A DNA stretch of 64,000 nt from Caballeronia peredens (lineage in GTDB: Bacteria; Pseudomonadota; Gammaproteobacteria; Burkholderiales; Burkholderiaceae), in contig FCOH02000010.1 of NCBI GenBank assembly GCA_001544595.2, positions 168,988 through 232,987 of the forward strand, written 5' to 3'. Numbering within the stretch: position 1 is the first letter of the stretch; each line of letters begins with the position of its first letter. The position numbers were made by a program, and so were the translations under genes. Below are positions 25,497 through 34,300 of the stretch, piece after piece. Under the pieces are notes generated by a model. That model had not been told where the DNA came from and ran no database searches. It saw nothing but the letters and a program-made list of their open reading frames with translations.

Positions 25497-27431
25497 TCAT
25501 GCGTCGTCCTGCCGCGCTTGGCGAAGCGCTGCCTCTAACTGGTCAATCGTGTAAGGTTTGCGAAGGCTTTGCCAAGGGAAGTCGCCCGGGGTTATGTCTT
25601 GAACTGTATCCCCGGATGCGAAGATGACTGAGATGCCCGTTTGTACCTTAGCCACGCGACGAGCCAGTTCGACACCAGAAATGTGGGGCAGATGGACATC
25701 GGTGAGTAGTACATCGAACGCAGCGTTCTCGACTGCGTCCAGAGCGGCTTGGGCGCCGGGCGCGGTGATAGGATGGTGCCCCAGCATTTGCAGCAGTTCA
25801 CTCACTGCGTCGCATGTCGGCTCGTCATCGTCGACGACGAGAACCCGGAGAGCGATATGCTCGGCGACTGCGGGGTCATTCGGCGAGAAAGCGTCCGCTT
25901 CGCCCAACAGAGGCTTTCCCTCAGAGCCCAGAACCTGTCGGACTTTGTATGCGAGTTCCATACGACTGTAGGGCTTGGTGAGCAGTTCGACGCCGGGGTC
26001 CAGACGGCCGCCGTGAACAATTGCGTTCTGTGTATAACCCGAGGTAAAGAGGACGCGCAAATGCGGCTGTAGCTGCACCGCACGTCGGGCCATTTCGGGA
26101 CTCTTCAACGTCCCCGGCATGACTACGTCCGTGAAGAGAAGGTCGACATGAACGCCACTGTTGAGCACTACGATGGCCTGGTCAGCGTTGTCCGCTTTAA
26201 GCACGGTGTATCCAAGATCAGTGAGCATCGCGATCACCGTCGCTTGTACCTTCTGATCATCCTCCACTACCAACACCGTCTCACTGCCGCCCATCGTCGG
26301 GGCGTTGAGCCGTGTCGCCTGCTCGCTCGCTTCCGCCGACGTTCGCGGAAGATAGATTCGTACTGTCGTGCCGTGTCCCGGTTCACTGTAGATCCGGATG
26401 TGTCCGCCACTCTGCTTGATAAAGCCGTAAGCCATGCTGAGGCCCAATCCCGTTCCCTGACCTTCAGGCTTTGTCGTGAAGAACGGGTCAAACGCCTTCT
26501 CGAGCACATCGGCCGACATCCCTGACCCGGTATCCGTCACGCCGAGCATCACGTATTGACCAGCCGGCACATCCGAGAGCGAGCGCACATAGTTGTCATC
26601 GAGCATCGCGTTTGCCAACTCCAATGTCAGTTTGCCGCCATCGGGCATGGCATCACGCGCGTTGATTGCCAGATTTAAGAGAACATTTTCGAGCTGGTGA
26701 ACGTCAACGAAAGCATTCCAAAGACCGCCGGACACCACTGTCTCGACTTCGATGGTTTCTCCAAGTGCTCGACGCAGCAAGTCATCCGTGCCGCGGACCA
26801 TGGCGCCGAGGTTCACCGGCTCGGGGCGAAGCGCCTGGCGCCGGCCAAACGCCAATAGTTGTGAGGCGAGCGTTGCGCCGCGTTCGACTGCCTGAATTGC
26901 GTTTCCGACGCGCTCCATTGACCACTGATCCCGGGCGCAGCGGGTTTGCAAGAGTTCGAGGTTGCCGCGCAAAACCTGCAGTACGTTGTTGAAGTCGTGG
27001 GCCACGCCTCCCGTAAGTCTGCCAATTGCCTCCATCTTTTGCGCACGGAAAAGCGCGGCTTTTGTTTCCTCGAGAAGCTTGTCGGCTTCGCGCTTTTCAG
27101 TGACGTCTCGAGTAATCTTCGCAAATCCCAGCAGGATGCCGGAGTCGTCGCGGATGGCATCAACGATGACGTGGGCAACGAATCGAGTTCCGTCTCGTCG
27201 TACGCGCCATCCTTCTGATTCGAAACGTCCCTCGCGGGTTGCGGTCTCAAGTGCGCGCTGAGGCAAGCCGGAAGTAGCGTCCTCCGGCGTGTAGAATCGG
27301 GAAAAATGCGAGCCGATCACCTCCTGTGCGGTGTAACCTTTGATGCGCCTTGCGCCGTTATTCCAGTTGGTCACAAGTCCGCCGGGTGACAGCATGTAAA
27401 TCGCATAATCAGAGACGCCGTCAACGAGCAA
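25497..27431 (-). CDS. Hybrid sensor histidine kinase, PAS-HisKA-HATPase-REC-REC
   Basis: The protein has 644 residues counted from TTG 27431. A PAS domain (1-110; YAIYML...RRIKGYTAQEVIG), a PAC tail and HisKA with H145 (GGVAHDFNNVL) are followed by HATPase N and G boxes and two receiver domains at about 380-500 (FTDVVMPG) and 525-640 (LTDVHLPH). No transmembrane segment is seen, so it is a soluble kinase. The frame continues upstream without a stop for 23 codons, including the PAS linker ERRFRL, to a TAG at 27501-27503. Before that, 18 further codons from ATG 27557 read in the same frame. The start is therefore uncertain and the gene may be damaged. Confidence 0.8.
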   Translation of the reverse strand: MLVDGVSDYAIYMLSPGGLVTNWNNGARRIKGYTAQEVIGSHFSRFYTPEDATSGLPQRALETATREGRFESEGWRVRRDGTRFVAHVIVDAIRDDSGILLGFAKITRDVTEKREADKLLEETKAALFRAQKMEAIGRLTGGVAHDFNNVLQVLRGNLELLQTRCARDQWSMERVGNAIQAVERGATLASQLLAFGRRQALRPEPVNLGAMVRGTDDLLRRALGETIEVETVVSGGLWNAFVDVHQLENVLLNLAINARDAMPDGGKLTLELANAMLDDNYVRSLSDVPAGQYVMLGVTDTGSGMSADVLEKAFDPFFTTKPEGQGTGLGLSMAYGFIKQSGGHIRIYSEPGHGTTVRIYLPRTSAEASEQATRLNAPTMGGSETVLVVEDDQKVQATVIAMLTDLGYTVLKADNADQAIVVLNSGVHVDLLFTDVVMPGTLKSPEMARRAVQLQPHLRVLFTSGYTQNAIVHGGRLDPGVELLTKPYSRMELAYKVRQVLGSEGKPLLGEADAFSPNDPAVAEHIALRVLVVDDDEPTCDAVSELLQMLGHHPITAPGAQAALDAVENAAFDVLLTDVHLPHISGVELARRVAKVQTGISVIFASGDTVQDITPGDFPWQSLRKPYTIDQLEAALRQARQDDA

Positions 27432-27557
27432 TCGGAATCGTCGCTCGCTTTCGATTACCGCTTCGTGGGTTTTTCGCTTATCACTCTCATCGCGTACCAG
27501 CTACTGCGTTGCCCGATATTCAGAGGCGGGACTATCAAACTTCTCCGTGCGAGACAT

Positions 27558-28347
27558 GGTCGTTCAATATTTGTAGACGGAACGACGTGTATTCTACGTT
27601 TTGCAGGAAATGTGGGCACGGCGATTTCCATCTTCGTGCCGCAGCCCATCTCTAAGCGACCGGCTTCCCGGAATCGACCGGCGACCCTGACTCCGGAAGC
27701 AAACTCCGGCAGAAGCGTCCTCGCCTGCATAAGCCGTTCGGCACAAACGCCGGTAGTCGGACGCTAGCATCGTCGAAGCCGTCCGCTTCGGGTATGCCCG
27801 CAACCCAAACCGCCCGGCGGACGTCGCGATCCGATTGCCGGATACTAACGAGAAGCACCTTTCGATAATGCCCGACATAATAACGCTAGCGGCGAACTTG
27901 CCTGACATAGATGAACTCGTTGACATGCACTGAATCTTGATCCCCGAATCAAGGCGCGACCGGTCTTTTTGCCACAACAACCACGCGATCCAGAGTGACC
28001 TGATGACTCGATTCGAGAACGTTGCGAACAATCGGGCGCGCCGCAAAATTCATGCAGGCCAGATTTCCATGCGCACGAAGCTGCCTTCCCTCCATCTCAA
28101 CGGCTGCATTGTGCCAGTGACGGCGGATGGCGCAATCACCATGATGACATTTATTGCATATTTGGTTCAAATCGGTTGACGAATCTGTGATGGTTAAAGT
28201 GCTTGGCTGTAGTAATCTCGAATCGACGGTTGCTCGCAGTAGGTGATTTGCTGTCGGCCTCATGTATGAAATCAATGCGGTCTTAAAGTCAGAGTCGGCT
28301 CTCGCTCGATCGCCGTCCGGCCTTTTACAAGCACAGAAAAAGATTTT
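27558..28347. other. Gap of about 790 bases, no gene recognised
   Basis: Several overlapping open frames exist on both strands, none with recognisable family features or a good start signal. Part may be decayed coding DNA on the minus strand (27600-27860). The AT-rich stretch 28315-28350 precedes the DUF1993 gene and probably holds its promoter. Confidence 0.35.
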
Positions 28348-28893
28348 ATGTCTTTACCTATAATAGATGGCCCTCCTGTGGCGTGTATGTCCTACGGCAG
28401 GATTGTCGTTGAGTGTATTCAGATGATACGGAATTTCGAGGAATGGTTGTCAGATGCCGCAACGTACGCGCAGGCTAAATCTTTTGACGTTGATGTCCTT
28501 CTAAATAGCCGTCTTGCGCCAGACATGGGCAATCTCATTTATCAAGTCCGAAGCGCCTGCGACTACGTGAAAGGTGCAGCAGGGTGGCTTACAGGTCGAG
28601 AGCCGCCTCATCACACCGATGACGAGCGAACACTTCAAGAACTCAGAGCGCGAATCGACAAGACCGTCAAATTTGCGGAGAGCGTAGACCCGGAGCAATA
28701 CGCAGGAGCAAGCCAGCGACGCATTGCCCACTCAATGGCGCCTGATGGCACGGTCAGCGAAGAAGAGTACCTAATCAGCATCGCACTACCCAATGTCTTC
28801 TTTCACGTGACGACTGGCTATGCAATCCTTCGCCACAACGGGGTAGAACTTGGAAAGAGAAGGTATTTAGGATTAACGCACGGTGAGCATTGA
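28348..28893 (+). CDS. DUF1993-family protein
   Basis: This 181-residue protein matches the DUF1993 pattern: an N-terminal helix with RNFEEWLSDA, then VLLNSRLAPDMGNLIYQVRS, ACDYVKGAAGWLTG, and the end LPNVFFHVTTGYAILRHNGV with ELGKRRYLG. The family resembles the DinB-like four-helix bundle and has no assigned reaction. The start ATG lies in an AT-rich leader. It converges with the broken GntR gene. Confidence 0.85.
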   Translation: MSLPIIDGPPVACMSYGRIVVECIQMIRNFEEWLSDAATYAQAKSFDVDVLLNSRLAPDMGNLIYQVRSACDYVKGAAGWLTGREPPHHTDDERTLQELRARIDKTVKFAESVDPEQYAGASQRRIAHSMAPDGTVSEEEYLISIALPNVFFHVTTGYAILRHNGVELGKRRYLGLTHGEH

Positions 28894-29012
28894 TTTCGCT
28901 GCTTTTCGGTCAGACGTTAATCGAGTGTATTACGAGGCAGGGTAAATTTTGTGTCTGACGGCTACGCCGAAGGCAACACGACACGGCTTCTTGCAAGGCG
29001 CCTGCATGGAAT

Positions 29013-29728
29013 TCACGCAGCGCCCATGAAAACTTCGATTGCGTGACGCCCAGACTGCTCGACGTGTCGCTTACAAGCAGCGGCGGCTTGAATGGCATCG
29101 TTACGCATGACAGCATCAACGATTGCAGAAATTTCGCCGCAAATTTCGGCAAAGCGTCCTTCTTTCATAATTGCTTTCACCCGCAGCATTGTTAAGCGTG
29201 TATGTATTCGTGGAAGCAACTCTGAAAGAGCAGGATTATCCGCGCCTTCTAGTAGCACGTCGTAAAACTTAGACTTTTTCTCAGATACATCAATACCTTA
29301 TCGGTCGAACTCAAATCGCGAATTGTAAGCAGCGTCTTTTGCGCTTTTAAAAGTCCGACCCGCATGTCATTAGACGCCCACTCCGTGAACCGCTGTCCAG
29401 CCAATTCTTCAAGCACAGCGCGCACTTGATAAAGCCCCCGCGCGTCACTCAAGTTTAGGATGGCGACGACTGGACCCTTGTGCGGAATGATCTGTACAAG
29501 CCCTTCGGCTACCAGCTGACTCAGCGCTTCACGAATCAGCGTTCGACTTACTCCAAGCATCTCACACAACTCGCGCTCAACCAACCGGTCACCAGGTTTT
29601 AACGTTAAACCATTGATGCATGATCGCAATCCGTTGATAACTTGTTGTCGCAAAGTGGCTGCGGGCCTTATCACTTGCCTATCAACATTCATTTTTTTGG
29701 CTATGATTGGTGGTTCTGTAAAAGACAT
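29013..29728 (-). pseudogene. GntR-family (FCD) regulator, frameshifted
   Basis: The first part (from ATG 29728) has a GntR winged HTH: LRQQVINGLRSCINGLTLKP, GDRLVERELCEMLGVSRTLI, REALSQLVAEGLV. An FCD domain then begins. Around 29285-29297 the frame is lost and runs into a stop at 29249. The correct frame resumes as VSEKKSKFYDVLLEGADNPA, then ELLPRIHTRLTML...HVEQSG to 29013. A single-base indel explains this. It is divergent from the TerY-P triad and may once have regulated it. Confidence 0.75.
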
Positions 29729-29802
29729 TGTAGCATTTCGCTTTCTTTGATACGGCAACGATTAAACTTACGAGTTTCGATTGTGCAAATCCCTAAAGTT
29801 CC

Positions 29803-29873
29803 ACTTACATCGGCCGATAGGTAGCGTGTTGAGCATATCAATGTAAGTTGCTGAAAAGTTTACAAAATGTAAA
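29803..29873. promoter_or_regulatory. Two inverted repeats in the TerY-P upstream region
   Basis: ACTTACAT (29803-29810) pairs with ATGTAAGT (29841-29848), and TTTACA-AAA-TGTAAA (29859-29873) is a compact palindrome. All arms share the core TTACA/TGTAA. They lie between the divergent GntR pseudogene and the VWA gene, so they are likely operators of the GntR-type regulator. Confidence 0.5.
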
Positions 29874-29931
29874 GTTATGGCCTATGCTGGCGGGCAGTTT
29901 TCTACGGGAAGCAACAATTAATGGGGGTAAT

Positions 29932-30609
29932 GTGATCGAAGAGAACGAGTTCGCTGTTCAATTGCCTTTTGGTACGGAAAGCTTCGCCGATAATCCCGAG
30001 CCGCGCTGTCCTTGTCTGCTCTTGCTCGACACATCGGCGTCGATGCGCGGCGCTCCGATCGCCGAACTGAATTCGGGTATCGCAAGCTTTAAGGATGAGT
30101 TGGCGGCGGATAGTTTGGCAATGAAGCGAGTTGAGGTTGCGGTTGTAACGTTTGGACCGGTTGAGGTCAAAAATGAATTTCAAACCGCGCCGCATTTCCA
30201 GCCACCGCGGCTGGAAGCCGCTGGCGTGACCCCGATGGGCGAAGCCATCGAACGAGGGCTCGAACTTTTGCAGCAGCGAAAATCCGAGTACCGCAATAAC
30301 GGCATCGCGTTCTATCGTCCGTGGGTCTTCATGATCACAGACGGGGCACCCACTGATGCATGGCAACAGGCAGCAGAACTTATCCGTGAAGGCGAAGCGA
30401 ATAAGTCATTCGCGTTTTTCACCGTCGCGGTCGACGGGGCTAATCTCGACATCCTCCGCCAAATTTCGGTACGCGATCCGGTCCGGCTCCAGGGATTGAG
30501 ATTCCGCGAACTTTTCCAATGGCTGTCTAATTCAATGAAATCGGTGTCGCAATCGACGCCGGGTACTGCGGTGGCTCTCCCGGCACCTTCTGGCTGGACC
30601 GTAGTGTGA
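29932..30609 (+). CDS. TerY-like VWA-domain protein
   Basis: The protein has 225 residues from GTG 29932, chosen because GGGGG lies eight bases upstream. A single von Willebrand A domain with an intact metal site is present: D33-x-S35-x-S37 (LLDTSASM), T100 (GVTPMG) and D137 ([10 protein letters not shown]). It corresponds to TerY/YegL. It is the first gene of a TerY-P triad with a PP2C phosphatase (four-base overlap) and a kinase. Such triads are thought to control metal-dependent stress or anti-phage responses through protein phosphorylation. Confidence 0.9.
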   Translation: MIEENEFAVQLPFGTESFADNPEPRCPCLLLLDTSASMRGAPIAELNSGIASFKDELAADSLAMKRVEVAVVTFGPVEVKNEFQTAPHFQPPRLEAAGVTPMGEAIERGLELLQQRKSEYRNNGIAFYRPWVFMITDGAPTDAWQQAAELIREGEANKSFAFFTVAVDGANLDILRQISVRDPVRLQGLRFRELFQWLSNSMKSVSQSTPGTAVALPAPSGWTVV

Positions 30610-31367
30610 CCTGGAAAACCGTTAGCGCCAGCGTGGTAGGCACGTCCCACACTCAACAGGGTGGGGAGTGCCAAGACACCTGTCTCGTGCAGTCGTTGAT
30701 AGACCGCAACCAGCAACAGCGTCTGGTTTGTCTGTTGTCTGACGGCGCAGGCAGTGCCCGATTTGCGGCGAAGGGTGCCGATTTGGCATGCTCGACAGCC
30801 CTGACGGCAATCGAGCACACGTTCAAGACGACAAACCACATTGACGGTAGCGCTGTGGAAGGTTGGATTTGCGCGGTCAGAGCGGCAGTGACGGCGGCCG
30901 CGAACGAGTCCGATGCCACCAGTCGCGATTACGCATGCACACTTTTGGGTGCGGTGCTTGGGCCTGAGTCTTCGGTATTTTTCCAGATTGGAGATGGAGC
31001 TATCGTCGTGGCAAGCGAGGATGTTCAGGGCGTTGTGTTTTGGCCAGAGGCTGGTCGTTACGCAAATATGACAAATTTTGTCACCGACGATGATTCACTC
31101 ATGCATCTTCAGATCGCTGTAACATCGAGCCCCGCTGCAGAGCTGGCGCTTTTTAGTGATGGGCTGCAGCGGCTTGCGCTGACTTACGAATCCCAGACAC
31201 CATACTCACCTTTCTTCGACCCAATGTTTTTCGTGTTGCGGAGGAAGAGCCTGAGCGAGTGCGAGGCGCTAACGGTTCAATTGGCGCAGTTTCTCGACAG
31301 CAAACAAGTCAACGAACGGACCGACGACGATAAAACGCTCGTCTTGGCAACCCGCAGAGTAGTTTAG
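30606..31367 (+). CDS. PP2C-type serine/threonine phosphatase of the TerY-P triad
   Basis: This 253-residue protein matches the PP2C_2/YegK group. The metal-binding aspartates are D24 (ECQD), D46 (LSDGAG), D130 (IGDGA), D185 (FSDG) and D241/D242 (DDDKTL). It starts at GTG 30606, overlapping the VWA stop codon, and its stop is immediately followed by the kinase ATG, so all three genes are tightly coupled. It presumably reverses phosphorylation by the kinase. Confidence 0.88.
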   Translation: MTWKTVSASVVGTSHTQQGGECQDTCLVQSLIDRNQQQRLVCLLSDGAGSARFAAKGADLACSTALTAIEHTFKTTNHIDGSAVEGWICAVRAAVTAAANESDATSRDYACTLLGAVLGPESSVFFQIGDGAIVVASEDVQGVVFWPEAGRYANMTNFVTDDDSLMHLQIAVTSSPAAELALFSDGLQRLALTYESQTPYSPFFDPMFFVLRRKSLSECEALTVQLAQFLDSKQVNERTDDDKTLVLATRRVV

Positions 31368-33311
31368 ATGGATTTCTTCGATAGTCAGGGCAAAAAAATC
31401 GTTTTGGGTAAGGAGTTAGGTCAAGGCGGTGAGGGTGCCGTATTCGACGTGCAGGGGCGCGGCTCGAACCTGGTGGCAAAGATTTATCACGGGAACGTCT
31501 CGCAGGATCGTCAGGCCAAGCTGCGCGCAATGACCGCGCGGAAAACCGAGGCGTTGGGCAACATTGCTGCGTGGCCTATTGATACTGTTCATACATCGGT
31601 CAATGGATCAGTTCACGGCTTTTTGATGGCAAAGGCAGTTGATGCGCAACCGCTTCATCATCTCTACGGACCTGGCCATCGAAAACAGCAGTTTCCCAAG
31701 GCTGATTGGTCTTTTCTGTTAAGCGCGGCACGCAATGTTGCATCGGCTTTTACTGTTGTACATGCATCCGGCAGCGTCATCGGTGACGTCAATCCGAACC
31801 TCGTTTTCGTGAGTCGGGATAGCACGGTTCGATTGATCGACTGTGACTCGTTCCAATTTGTCGACAGTGGCCGCACTTTCGCGTGCGAGGTCGGCGTGCC
31901 GACGTTCACACCACCCGAGCTCCAAGGGCTGCTGAGTTTTCGAAACGTCAACCGAACCTCGAATCACGACAACTTCGGCCTCGCGTTGCTTGTCTTCCAT
32001 CTGCTCCTGATGGGACGCCATCCGTTCGCCGGCGTCTATCGCGGGGCAGGCGACATGTCGCTAGAACAAGCTATCAAGGAGTTTCGGTACGCTTTTGCGT
32101 CTCCAGGAGGAGGCACAGCGATGTACCCTCCGCCTAATACGGTCGGCACTGACATTCTTCCGAACGACACGGCAGCAATGTTCGAGAAGGCCTTTGGCAG
32201 AAGTGGCGAGAAGCACGATGCACGACCGAGCGCCGGCGAGTGGATGTCGACTCTTGATCGCGCTCGCGCGCAGATTCAGACTTGTACCTTTGATACCTCG
32301 CACAAATACTACCGCGGCCGGAGCGCATGCCCATGGTGCGAACTCGAGCGGTCTGCAGGAGTGGCCTTTTTCTTCAGTCTGGGCGCAGCCGGGTTTCAGG
32401 CCGCCGCTCGAGGCTCGGGGTTTGACGTTGCCCGCGTCTGGTCGGACATCATGGCCGTTCGCTCGCCGGGGATCGCGGCAAAACCTGATGTTAAAAGGCC
32501 GCAAAGCCTGAAAGCTACGCCATTGCCGGCCGATGCGAGGAATGCGCGGTTCTTGAAACGCACACGTCGCGTACTTGCCGTCGTTGGGGTTGTATTCGGA
32601 CTGGTCAAGTTTCCTGCATTCTGGTTCTTCATTTTGATTGCTGGCGCGCTGCTGTTCTACGCTGGAGGCGCGCCTTCGCCAGAACAAACTCGACGCAAGA
32701 CGCTTCTGGAGACAGCCAATCGGGTTTTGGCTGCTGCTTGGTCGCAATGGAACATGGTCGCCACCGACAAAGCGTTCCATGACAAGCTGGAAGAGTTTAA
32801 GCGAGCACGGCAGGAGTACGACGATTTGTCGAATCGGTTCTCGAACGATAAGAGCAAACTGCAAGCGAACATCCGTGAGCTGCAGATGCGCAACTTCCTT
32901 GAGAAGTTCTTTCTATCCGACCACGACATCCCGGGCATCGGACCGACACGCAAGACGACCTTGGCTTCGTTCGGCGTGGAGACTGCCGCCGACGTGGAAT
33001 GGAACAAGATCCACTCTATCAAAGGATTTGGGGAGCGCCTGACCAAGGAATTGGTGCAATGGCGTCGTAGTCTTGAGAAACGCTTCGTGTTCGACCCCAG
33101 CAAAGGTGTCGATCCTGCCGACATGGCCGTGCTGCAGCAACGGTACGCCCTGATTCGCAAGCAACTCGAAGCTTTACTCGTTTCCGGCCCGGCGCAACTC
33201 AGGCGCGTCGTGGCAGAAACCGAACGACAACGCGTTCTGCTGCAAGATATGTTGGTGAATGCAGAAACTCAAGTCGCTCAAGCCGAATTGGACTTCGCGG
33301 TATCTAAGTGA
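31368..33311 (+). CDS. YegI-like protein kinase with helix-hairpin-helix tail
   Basis: This 647-residue protein begins with a divergent Ser/Thr kinase domain: Gly loop (LGQGGEGAV, 17-25), K38 (VAKIYH), catalytic loop GDVNPNL (D140) and metal site LIDCD (D158). A possible zinc site (CTFDTSH...CPWC) ends the kinase part at about 325. A transmembrane segment lies at about 408-432, then a coiled coil and a helix-hairpin-helix (DIPGIGPTRKTTLASFG, about 519). The order is the same as in E. coli YegI. It is the output member of the TerY-P triad and is likely anchored in the inner membrane. Confidence 0.88.
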   Translation: MDFFDSQGKKIVLGKELGQGGEGAVFDVQGRGSNLVAKIYHGNVSQDRQAKLRAMTARKTEALGNIAAWPIDTVHTSVNGSVHGFLMAKAVDAQPLHHLYGPGHRKQQFPKADWSFLLSAARNVASAFTVVHASGSVIGDVNPNLVFVSRDSTVRLIDCDSFQFVDSGRTFACEVGVPTFTPPELQGLLSFRNVNRTSNHDNFGLALLVFHLLLMGRHPFAGVYRGAGDMSLEQAIKEFRYAFASPGGGTAMYPPPNTVGTDILPNDTAAMFEKAFGRSGEKHDARPSAGEWMSTLDRARAQIQTCTFDTSHKYYRGRSACPWCELERSAGVAFFFSLGAAGFQAAARGSGFDVARVWSDIMAVRSPGIAAKPDVKRPQSLKATPLPADARNARFLKRTRRVLAVVGVVFGLVKFPAFWFFILIAGALLFYAGGAPSPEQTRRKTLLETANRVLAAAWSQWNMVATDKAFHDKLEEFKRARQEYDDLSNRFSNDKSKLQANIRELQMRNFLEKFFLSDHDIPGIGPTRKTTLASFGVETAADVEWNKIHSIKGFGERLTKELVQWRRSLEKRFVFDPSKGVDPADMAVLQQRYALIRKQLEALLVSGPAQLRRVVAETERQRVLLQDMLVNAETQVAQAELDFAVSK

Positions 33312-33334
33312 GCCGTAGAGAGGCGCAAGGACGG

Positions 33335-34300
33335 TTAGTGCTTGACAGCGATGGAATCGTGCGCATCTTTGTTGGTTAGCTTAGCACCGCATTTCACAAC
33401 AGATTGGCCGCGTTGCCAGGCTTTGAGTGTTGTCTTGCCAGATGTATCAACCGGCGTGATCCTCGAATAGTCGGAGAGAACGGCATACTCACCGCTCGCC
33501 GCTATCGAACCTAACCAATAGTTTTGGCAACGGGCAGGTGCAGGAGAGGTAACCACGTTAGGGCGTATAAGCCCGCTCATGTCTGGTGTCGGTGCACCTG
33601 CTCGAGAGCTGGGATCAGGCGCCGACATCGTTGAATTCGTATGGTTGGCAAGCGTTGCAGTCCGATCGGTCGCCGCTGTGGGAGGCATGGGCATTGATGA
33701 ACCGCGATTCGAGGAAGTTGCCTGTGCACGCATTTCCTGCTCATCTTCTGCCAGCCAGTCACGACGACACAGTGCCTGCAGAAACTGGTTGCGGCAGTTG
33801 TTCTGATTGACGCGATGCTCGGCGCTTCGCACGACGCTCGCCTCTTCGGCCGTGAGATCTTGATGCCGGCAAAGCGCAACGTATTGCCCCGTGCGGCAGA
33901 CCTGAAGGTTTTCGCGATGTTCGGCCATACTCACCTGTTGTTGCTGCTCCGGCGTCAACTTTGCATGATTGCAGAGCGCGACGTATCGTCCCTGGATGCA
34001 TGTGTCGAAGTTTGCACGACGTTCCGCTGAGTCGACCGAAGCTCCTTGGTCGGAGGTTAGCCATTCATGCCGACAAAGGGCCGGATAGTGGCCGTCAAGA
34101 CATTGCGTCAGATTGTGAGCGTACTCTGCTTTTTTGGCCGCCAGCGCCTGGTCGGGGGTCAGAAGGTCGTGACGACAAAGGGCCGGGTACTGCCCAGACA
34201 GGCAATTGCTCAAATTGTCGACTGTCTGTGCCGACGCATGCGGACAATGGATACCCAAGACTATGAGAAGAAGAGAAACTGCAACTCTGCCTAACATCAT
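33335..34300 (-). CDS. Secreted protein with five Cys-rich 33-residue repeats
   Basis: The 321-residue product has a signal peptide (VAVSLLLIVLGIHCPHASAQ, cut near 25). About five tandem repeats cover 28-190, each with the pattern N-x2-C-x3-Y-x-ALC-R/N-H-x2-LT-x2-Q/E...AE-x-R; the fifth is diverged. Two Cys per repeat suggest disulfides in the periplasm. A Ser/Pro-rich linker and a C-terminal domain (QNYWLGSIAASGEYAVLSDY) follow. The start overlaps the end of the J-domain gene by four bases, so the two form an operon that converges on the TerY-P triad. Confidence 0.7.
   Translation of the reverse strand: MMLGRVAVSLLLIVLGIHCPHASAQTVDNLSNCLSGQYPALCRHDLLTPDQALAAKKAEYAHNLTQCLDGHYPALCRHEWLTSDQGASVDSAERRANFDTCIQGRYVALCNHAKLTPEQQQQVSMAEHRENLQVCRTGQYVALCRHQDLTAEEASVVRSAEHRVNQNNCRNQFLQALCRRDWLAEDEQEMRAQATSSNRGSSMPMPPTAATDRTATLANHTNSTMSAPDPSSRAGAPTPDMSGLIRPNVVTSPAPARCQNYWLGSIAASGEYAVLSDYSRITPVDTSGKTTLKAWQRGQSVVKCGAKLTNKDAHDSIAVKH

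Noticed and set aside
27594..28046. 150-codon minus-strand frame upstream of the hybrid kinase
   Set aside because: Composition and lack of motifs suggest a chance frame or decayed DNA; no start signal is seen.
32061..32864. 267-codon minus-strand frame inside the kinase gene
   Set aside because: The kinase has recognisable motifs and operon context; the antisense frame has none.
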